From Puniceicoccaceae bacterium (lineage in GTDB: Bacteria > Verrucomicrobiota > Verrucomicrobiia > Opitutales > Coraliomargaritaceae), in NCBI GenBank assembly GCA_018402305.1, contig JAGYJE010000006.1, forward strand, positions 1-64,000: 64,000 nt of DNA, written 5' to 3'. Under the pieces are notes generated by a model, which was given only the letters and a program-made list of their open reading frames with translations, had not been told where the DNA came from and searched no databases. This document shows positions 59,116 to 64,000 of this stretch, piece by piece (the first letter of the stretch is position 1; the number at the start of each line of letters is the position of its first letter). Position numbers and translations under genes: made by a program.

Positions 59116-60297
59116 CTAGCCGACAACTTTAAAGAAAATCCGCTTCCCAGCCTGAAATATTTGCTCGCCCTGCGGCGGTGACAGTTCGCGGTTGGGGTCG
59201 GTCTGCTTCTCACCGTCAATTTTAACCCCACCCTGCTGCACGAGACGCCGAACAGCCCCCTTACTCTCGAAGAGCTCTGATTGCGCCATAAGCTCGAAAA
59301 GCGGTGCGGTCGTCGCCTCACCCACCAAATCACTCCAGCTGAAGGCAGGCATATCGTCGGGCAATTTATTTTTCGAAAATACCTGCTCAAACTGCTCCAG
59401 CTCGTGTTTGGCGGCTTTCATCGAGTGAAACTGCCCCACGAGGGACGAGGCCAGTTGTTTCTTGGCTTCCATGGGGTGCCCCAACTTGAGTTTTTCAATC
59501 GTATCGGCAGGAAGCTCCAGAAGCAGACGGTAATAATCCCACATAGTAGGGTCCGCAATCGACATGATTTTGCCGAACATTTCTTTTGCACTGTCGGTGA
59601 AGGCGATGTAGTTATCCGAACTTTTCGACATCTTTTTTACCCCGTCCAACCCCACCAGGAGCGGCATCGTAATGACAGCCTGCTCCTGTTTGCCAGCATC
59701 CTTTTGAAGCGCGCGGCCGACCAGCATGTTAAAAAGTTGGTCCGTGCCGCCAATCTCGACGTCCGCATTAAGGACCAGAGAGTCGTAGCCCTGAATCAAG
59801 GGGTAAAGAAACTCAATTATGGAAATAGGTGCCTGGTTGGTATAACGCTTCGCAAAATCATCACGCTCCAGCATGCGGGCCACCGTCATCTTGCGCGAAA
59901 GTTTGAGGCAATCCTCAAAGCTCATTTCGTCGAACCACTCACTATTGTAGTAAACCGTTGTACTTTCTCTGTCTAAGATCTTGAACGCCTGGTCGAGGTA
60001 GGTCTGCGCATTATCGACGATCTCCTTTTTACTTAAAACCGGGCGGGTACTGGAACGCCCGGAGGGATCGCCGATCAGCGTGGTGAAGTCCCCGATGATG
60101 AGCACGGCCTCATGCCCAAGGTCCTGAAACTGACGAAGCTTGTTGAAGACAACCAGGTGGCCGAAGGTGAGATCAGGTCGCGTCGGGTCGACCCCAAGCT
60201 TAACGCGCAGCGGTCTGTTGCCATGCAGACGGTCTTCCAGTTCGGTCTCGCCGATGACGTTTTCGGTATTGATGCGGATGGTATCGATTAAGCTCAT
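59116..60297 (-). CDS. tyrS: Tyrosyl-tRNA synthetase
   Basis: A 393-residue class I synthetase. The HIGH-equivalent is FGHLVVFNKLRQF near residue 45, KMSKS is in KKMSKSSDN, and an S4 RNA-binding domain closes the protein (KGAVRRLVQQGGVKIDGEKQ). Length is standard for the TyrZ/TyrS type (about 400). The gene lies alone, 85 bases from carA, on the same strand as mreB but 102 bases upstream of it. Confidence 0.95.
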   Translation of the reverse strand: MSLIDTIRINTENVIGETELEDRLHGNRPLRVKLGVDPTRPDLTFGHLVVFNKLRQFQDLGHEAVLIIGDFTTLIGDPSGRSSTRPVLSKKEIVDNAQTYLDQAFKILDRESTTVYYNSEWFDEMSFEDCLKLSRKMTVARMLERDDFAKRYTNQAPISIIEFLYPLIQGYDSLVLNADVEIGGTDQLFNMLVGRALQKDAGKQEQAVITMPLLVGLDGVKKMSKSSDNYIAFTDSAKEMFGKIMSIADPTMWDYYRLLLELPADTIEKLKLGHPMEAKKQLASSLVGQFHSMKAAKHELEQFEQVFSKNKLPDDMPAFSWSDLVGEATTAPLFELMAQSELFESKGAVRRLVQQGGVKIDGEKQTDPNRELSPPQGEQIFQAGKRIFFKVVG

Positions 60298-60382
60298 GAG
60301 AATTTACGATTTCGGACCGGCTAACGAATCGTGATATACGGTTCAACCGGTCGGTTGGAGCATCCTGAAATAAATACCTTCT

Positions 60383-61555
60383 TCATAAGGATGCCTGGTG
60401 ATGTTTGGCCACCATTTTGTAAAAGTCGACAAAGAGCGGCTCCGCATCATTGGGGCCGGGGGCCGCTTCCGGGTGGTATTGCACCGAGAAAACGGGTTTG
60501 TCTTTCAAGCGTAGACCCTCGACGGTCTGGTCGTTCAAATTAATTTCTGTGACGATTGCGCCGGCTTTTTCCAATTCTTCCCGGGTCGATGCGAAACCGT
60601 GGTTTTGTGCGGTTATGGATACTTTTCCGGTTTCCAGATTTTTGACGGGTTGGTTGCCGCCACGGTGACCGAATTTCAGCTTGAAAGTCTTCGCACCAAG
60701 CGCATGCGTTATAATCTGATGGCCGAGGCAAATACCAAACGTGGGATAGACCTCAATTAGCTGCTTCACCGTAGCATGCGCATACTCGACCGCGGCCGGA
60801 TCGCCGGGCCCATTCGACAGAAAGACGCCGTGCGGATCAAATTCCTTGATTTCCTCCGCACTCGCCGTCGCCGGAAACACATGCACATCGAAGCCGTGGT
60901 GCTGTAGCTTGCGGTAAATGGAAAATTTCGCTCCAAAGTCGATGGCCGCAATTTTAAAGCGCTTATGCTTGGAAGTGTCCTCACGCAGGAGGTGGGTGCC
61001 CTCTACCGTAAATGGAGTGGACTCCTTCATTGCCGGATCCCAACGATAGGCTTTTTTCGCGGTGACCTCTTTGACGAAATCAATGCCGACCAAGCCCCCG
61101 AATTCACGGGCCTTTTGTATGGCTGCTTCCTCGGTAATATCCTCTGTGCTGATACAGGCTTTAAGCGCGCCCGAGACCCGGAGCTTTTTGGTAATAGCGC
61201 GGGTGTCGACCCCCTCAATGCCGGGTATGCCGGCCGCAGCCAGATAATCCTGAACCGACTGATGGCTCCGCCAGTTACTGGCAACCGGGCTGATTTCACG
61301 AACGACAAAGCCTTTAACTTTGGGGCCATCCGACTCCACATCGTCTGGACTGATTCCATAATTACCGATTTGCACGGCCGTCATCGTCACAATCTGAGAA
61401 AAATAGGAAGGATCCGTCAGGATCTCCTGGTAGCCCGTCATACTTGTATTGAAGCAAGCTTCACCGACACTTGTCGCTTCCGCGCCAAAGGCCCGGCCCC
61501 AAAATACCGTGCCATCTTCAAATGCGATAAGTCCTTTGCGTGTCGTCGTTGTCAT
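60383..61555 (-). CDS. carA: Carbamoyl-phosphate synthase small subunit
   Basis: A 390-residue glutaminase subunit. The nucleophile is Cys in FGICLGHQIITHALG, with the conserved HPEAAPGPNDAEP at the C-terminus and the N-terminal substrate-channel segment SMTGYQEILTDPSYFSQIV. It provides ammonia to CarB for carbamoyl phosphate, used by argF and pyrimidine synthesis; carB is not in the window. The start MTTTTRKGLIAFEDGTVFWG at 61555 matches the family; the upstream frame has no similarity. It lies about 85 bases upstream of tyrS. Confidence 0.94.
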   Translation of the reverse strand: MTTTTRKGLIAFEDGTVFWGRAFGAEATSVGEACFNTSMTGYQEILTDPSYFSQIVTMTAVQIGNYGISPDDVESDGPKVKGFVVREISPVASNWRSHQSVQDYLAAAGIPGIEGVDTRAITKKLRVSGALKACISTEDITEEAAIQKAREFGGLVGIDFVKEVTAKKAYRWDPAMKESTPFTVEGTHLLREDTSKHKRFKIAAIDFGAKFSIYRKLQHHGFDVHVFPATASAEEIKEFDPHGVFLSNGPGDPAAVEYAHATVKQLIEVYPTFGICLGHQIITHALGAKTFKLKFGHRGGNQPVKNLETGKVSITAQNHGFASTREELEKAGAIVTEINLNDQTVEGLRLKDKPVFSVQYHPEAAPGPNDAEPLFVDFYKMVAKHHQASL

Positions 61556-61629
61556 ATTGATCAGCGAGCCAAACACGAATCCGGGAACATTCAACGCAAA
61601 ACGATCAATGTTGAGCGGGCTGAGGGAGT

Positions 61630-61779
61630 GTGGCGTCCGCGCTCGCGCGGGCTTGCCTTCTGCGCAGCTAAATTCCCCGCTGGCGATGCCGTGGCGTCCG
61701 CGCTCGCGCGGGCTTGCCAGTCTATGGTTTTCGACATACCCGGTATACCTCGTGGCGTCCGCGCTCGCGCGGGCTTGCC
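61630..61779. repeat. Three 28-bp direct repeats with two 33-bp spacers (family E)
   Basis: Identical 28-bp copies beginning gtggcgtccgcgctcgcgcg start at 61630, 61691 and 61752, exactly 61 bases apart. The 33-bp intervals (61658-61690 and 61719-61751) are unlike each other. The arrangement resembles a short CRISPR array, but the repeat is family E, also found singly at 3128, 4216, 14063 and 18252, and no cas gene is near. Confidence 0.85.
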
Positions 61780-61788
61780 GTTTCTTTG

Positions 61789-63606
61789 CTAATCGCCTGC
61801 CGGTTTGTTGGGCCCTTGGGCATCCTTTTTCGGAAGCACGGACTTGACATGCAGATCGCGCAATTGCTGCTCGGTGGCGATGCCCGGACTGGATGTCATC
61901 ATCTCCTGTCCTTTTTGATTCTTCGGGAAGGCGATAACATCGCGAATGCTGCTGCGTTGCGTCAAAATAGTGACCATGCGGTCAAGGCCAAAGGCGATTC
62001 CACCATGCGGTGGCGCGCCATACTCAAAGGCTTTCAGCATGTAGCCGAAGCGGCTTTCCACGACATCCGCCGGTATTTTAAGGACGTCCTCAAAGACTTT
62101 CTTCTGGAGAGCGGGCTGATGGATACGGATGCTCCCCCCACCCAGTTCGACGCCATTCAAGACGAGGTCGTAGTGCTGCCCGCGGACGGCTTTTGGATCT
62201 GAATCGAGCAAGTCCACATCCTCCGGGACCGGCGCCGTAAAGGGATGGTGTGACGCGACAAAGCGCTGCGCATCCTCATCGAAAAGCATAAGAGGAAACT
62301 CTATCACCCAGAGGAACTTATACTCGTTGGGGTTAATCGTGAGCGTGCCTCGCTTGACGAGAAGCTGCGCCGCCTCCAAGCGAACTCGCCCGAGGATGGT
62401 ACAGGCGCGCTCCCACTCGGTTGCAGCGAAGAATACGATATCACCATCTTCAATATCCAGCGCGTTTTTCAGTGCCGCTTTCTCCGCTTCCGAGAAAAAT
62501 TTAATAATCGGCGATTTCCACTCCCCATCCTGGCACTTGATGAAAGCCAGCCCTTTGGCACCGAGCGACTTGGCCGCATCTTCTAGACTACGCAGCTCGC
62601 CTTGAGTGATATCGCCAAGTCCTTTGGCGTTGATCGCCTTGACGGAACCGCCCGACTCGATGGCACCCGAGAAGACCTTGAACCCGGACTGAGCAAAAAT
62701 CTCATTGCAGTCCTGAAGCTCCATCTCAAAACGCAAATCGGGCTTATCCACTCCGAAGCGGTTCATTGCCTCGAAATAACTCATACGGAGGAACGGTGTC
62801 TCAATGTCGACTCCGATCACTTCTTTCCAGACTTGCCTCATCAGCCCCTCGATCAGTTCATACATATCCTCGCGGTCGATGAAAGAGAGCTCAATATCGA
62901 GTTGAGTAAATTCCGGTTGGCGATCGGCACGGAGATCTTCATCGCGGAAGCAGCGGGCCAGCTGGTAGTAGCGCTCCACGCCGCCAACCATAAGCATTTG
63001 CTTATACTGCTGAGGCGACTGCGGTAGCGCGTAAAAGGCACCCGGATTCATGCGGCTGGGCACGAGAAACTCGCGGGCTCCCTCGGGAGTACTTTTAAAG
63101 AGGATTGGCGTCTCGACTTCGATGAAGTCCTGTGCATCCATGAAATCTCGAATCGCCTTCGACGTCTTGTGGCGCATGCGGAGCATTCGTGTATTGGCCG
63201 CACGGCGCAGATCGAGGTAGCGGTAGGTCATACGCAAGTCTTCACCCACCTTATCGGCGGAATCATCCATGGGAAACGGCGGGGTCTTCGACACGTTAAG
63301 GATCCTGAGCTCGGTGGCGTGCACCTCGATCTCCCCCGTGGCCAGCTTTGAATTCGCCGTGCCGCCGAAACGTTCATCGACGCGACCGCTCACTGAGATC
63401 ACGGACTCCGGCTTGATCGAGCCAAATTTCGATTCCAGCCCAGGATTCGACGGATCGAGGACGATCTGAGTGCGCCCCTCGCGATCACGCAGGTCGACAA
63501 ATAAAATACCCCCGTGGTCTCGAACAGAATCAACCCAGCCACTAAGTGTGACGATTGATCCCTTGTCGGAGGCACGGAGCTGAGAGCAGTGGTGGGTGCG
63601 CTTCAT
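61789..63606 (-). CDS. aspS: Aspartyl-tRNA synthetase (bacterial GAD-domain type)
   Basis: A 605-residue class II synthetase. Class II motif 2 is ARCFRDEDLRADRQPEFTQL and motif 3 is GIAFGLDRMVTILTQRSSIR. The anticodon-binding N-terminal domain has LSGWVDSVRDHGGILFVDLR, and the length, with a GAD domain in the middle, is that of bacterial AspRS (about 590). Whether it also charges tRNA-Asn is not decided; no gatCAB genes are visible. The start MKRTHHCSQLRASDKGS at 63606 fits the family. The C-terminus overlaps the end of the 28-bp repeat cluster by its margin. Confidence 0.95.
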   Translation of the reverse strand: MKRTHHCSQLRASDKGSIVTLSGWVDSVRDHGGILFVDLRDREGRTQIVLDPSNPGLESKFGSIKPESVISVSGRVDERFGGTANSKLATGEIEVHATELRILNVSKTPPFPMDDSADKVGEDLRMTYRYLDLRRAANTRMLRMRHKTSKAIRDFMDAQDFIEVETPILFKSTPEGAREFLVPSRMNPGAFYALPQSPQQYKQMLMVGGVERYYQLARCFRDEDLRADRQPEFTQLDIELSFIDREDMYELIEGLMRQVWKEVIGVDIETPFLRMSYFEAMNRFGVDKPDLRFEMELQDCNEIFAQSGFKVFSGAIESGGSVKAINAKGLGDITQGELRSLEDAAKSLGAKGLAFIKCQDGEWKSPIIKFFSEAEKAALKNALDIEDGDIVFFAATEWERACTILGRVRLEAAQLLVKRGTLTINPNEYKFLWVIEFPLMLFDEDAQRFVASHHPFTAPVPEDVDLLDSDPKAVRGQHYDLVLNGVELGGGSIRIHQPALQKKVFEDVLKIPADVVESRFGYMLKAFEYGAPPHGGIAFGLDRMVTILTQRSSIRDVIAFPKNQKGQEMMTSSPGIATEQQLRDLHVKSVLPKKDAQGPNKPAGD

Positions 63607-63716
63607 AAGAGGCGGGATCAAAACACCTTGCCCTTTTGAAACAAGCACGAAATTGGTGCTCAAAGTTCTGGAAGGGCTCGACCTTTGGGAAAAGCTGCGT
63701 TCATCTTTACCGAATC

Positions 63717-64000
63717 ATGAAAACACCTGAAATGAAAGGCCGCTTCGTCGTCGTTCTACTGCTGGCTCTAACCGGAGTGGTCGGCACCCTGTTTATCGCG
63801 CTGGGGCCGCAGGCTACGGAGCGCTCTCCGGGTGTGTTGCACGTAGGTGTGCGGTATTCGGATGAGATGAGCATTGAGTTCAATCAATTTGGTAAGACAG
63901 GCCCCGGGGCCGTTATCGAACTGGTTGCTCCGGATGGTGCGGTCGCTTTTACGTTTGAAAATCTAAACATTGGCCGGAATTTGGTACCCCTGCAGGCTGT
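63717..64000 (+). CDS. Hypothetical membrane-anchored protein, N-terminal 94 residues (cut by window edge)
   Basis: A plus-strand open frame begins MKTPEMKGRFVVVLLLALTG at 63717 and continues to the window edge without a stop. A signal anchor (residues 8-28, FVVVLLLALTGVVGTLFIAL) is followed by a Thr/Gly-rich extracytoplasmic part (GAVIELVAPDGAVAFTFENL). I recognise no family. It is divergent from aspS with 110 bases between starts. Confidence 0.6.
   Translation, partial: MKTPEMKGRFVVVLLLALTGVVGTLFIALGPQATERSPGVLHVGVRYSDEMSIEFNQFGKTGPGAVIELVAPDGAVAFTFENLNIGRNLVPLQA

Noticed and set aside
61630-61779. CRISPR array
   Set aside because: Only three repeats, identical to a dispersed family found singly elsewhere, with no leader or cas genes.

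Overview
The window looks like chromosomal DNA of a GC-rich Verrucomicrobia-type bacterium, most likely class Opitutae. The support is a Minf_1886-type protein, two exosortases with a PEP-CTERM protein, a 31-residue AURKAIP1/COX24-like ribosomal-type protein, an LptA-like envelope protein and a Tol/Exb gene set. The assignment is inferred from gene content; no rRNA gene lies here. No CRISPR-Cas locus, prophage, rRNA or complete tRNA was recognised.

Layout. 1-10.1 kb is metabolic: a chorismate-binding enzyme (partial), a UvrD-type helicase, adenosine deaminase, HemN and a full-length PurL. 10.2-13.4 kb holds the small basic protein gene and an operon of a Tat-exported LysM amidase, an exosortase and a TatD nuclease. 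13.5-20.5 kb is a minus-strand run of envelope and housekeeping genes (UDP-sugar pyrophosphorylase, LolA-like protein, RNase D, M23 peptidase, lipoprotein). 20.9-25.2 kb holds a phosphoesterase, an isochorismatase-like hydrolase, a DUF2007 protein, a VapBC pair and a PEP-CTERM protein. 25.4-33.7 kb is a plus-strand cluster: a large TPR protein, its translationally coupled partner, ExbB, a membrane-anchored VWA protein and two ExbD proteins. 34-40.8 kb has a second exosortase and HIT-PhoH-PgpH-like-YbeY followed by a sigma factor and a small HxxxCxxC protein. 40.8-46.6 kb has a DUF559 endonuclease between long direct repeats, an LptA-like protein, Minf_1886, ThrB, SmpB and RpoZ. 46.7-53.3 kb is rplM-rpsI, then argC-argJ-argB-argD-argF. 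53.3-63.6 kb is a RAYT transposase, the rod-shape operon mreB-mreC-mreD-mrdA (minus strand), tyrS, carA and aspS. A partial membrane protein ends the window.

The most unusual aspect is repetitive DNA. About a dozen families of short repeats fill most intergenic gaps. Several are built on a 7-bp period, so three units equal seven codons, and copies occur in frame inside genes: purL (two families), the TPR partner (both ends), the RAYT transposase itself and probably the M23 peptidase N-terminus. Intergenic arrays are often inverted pairs that run from just after one stop codon to within a few bases of the next start codon, leaving no room for a Shine-Dalgarno site. Candidate mobilisers are the RAYT (53.3-54.6 kb) and the DUF559 endonuclease bounded by two 244-bp direct repeats (40.8-41.9 kb).
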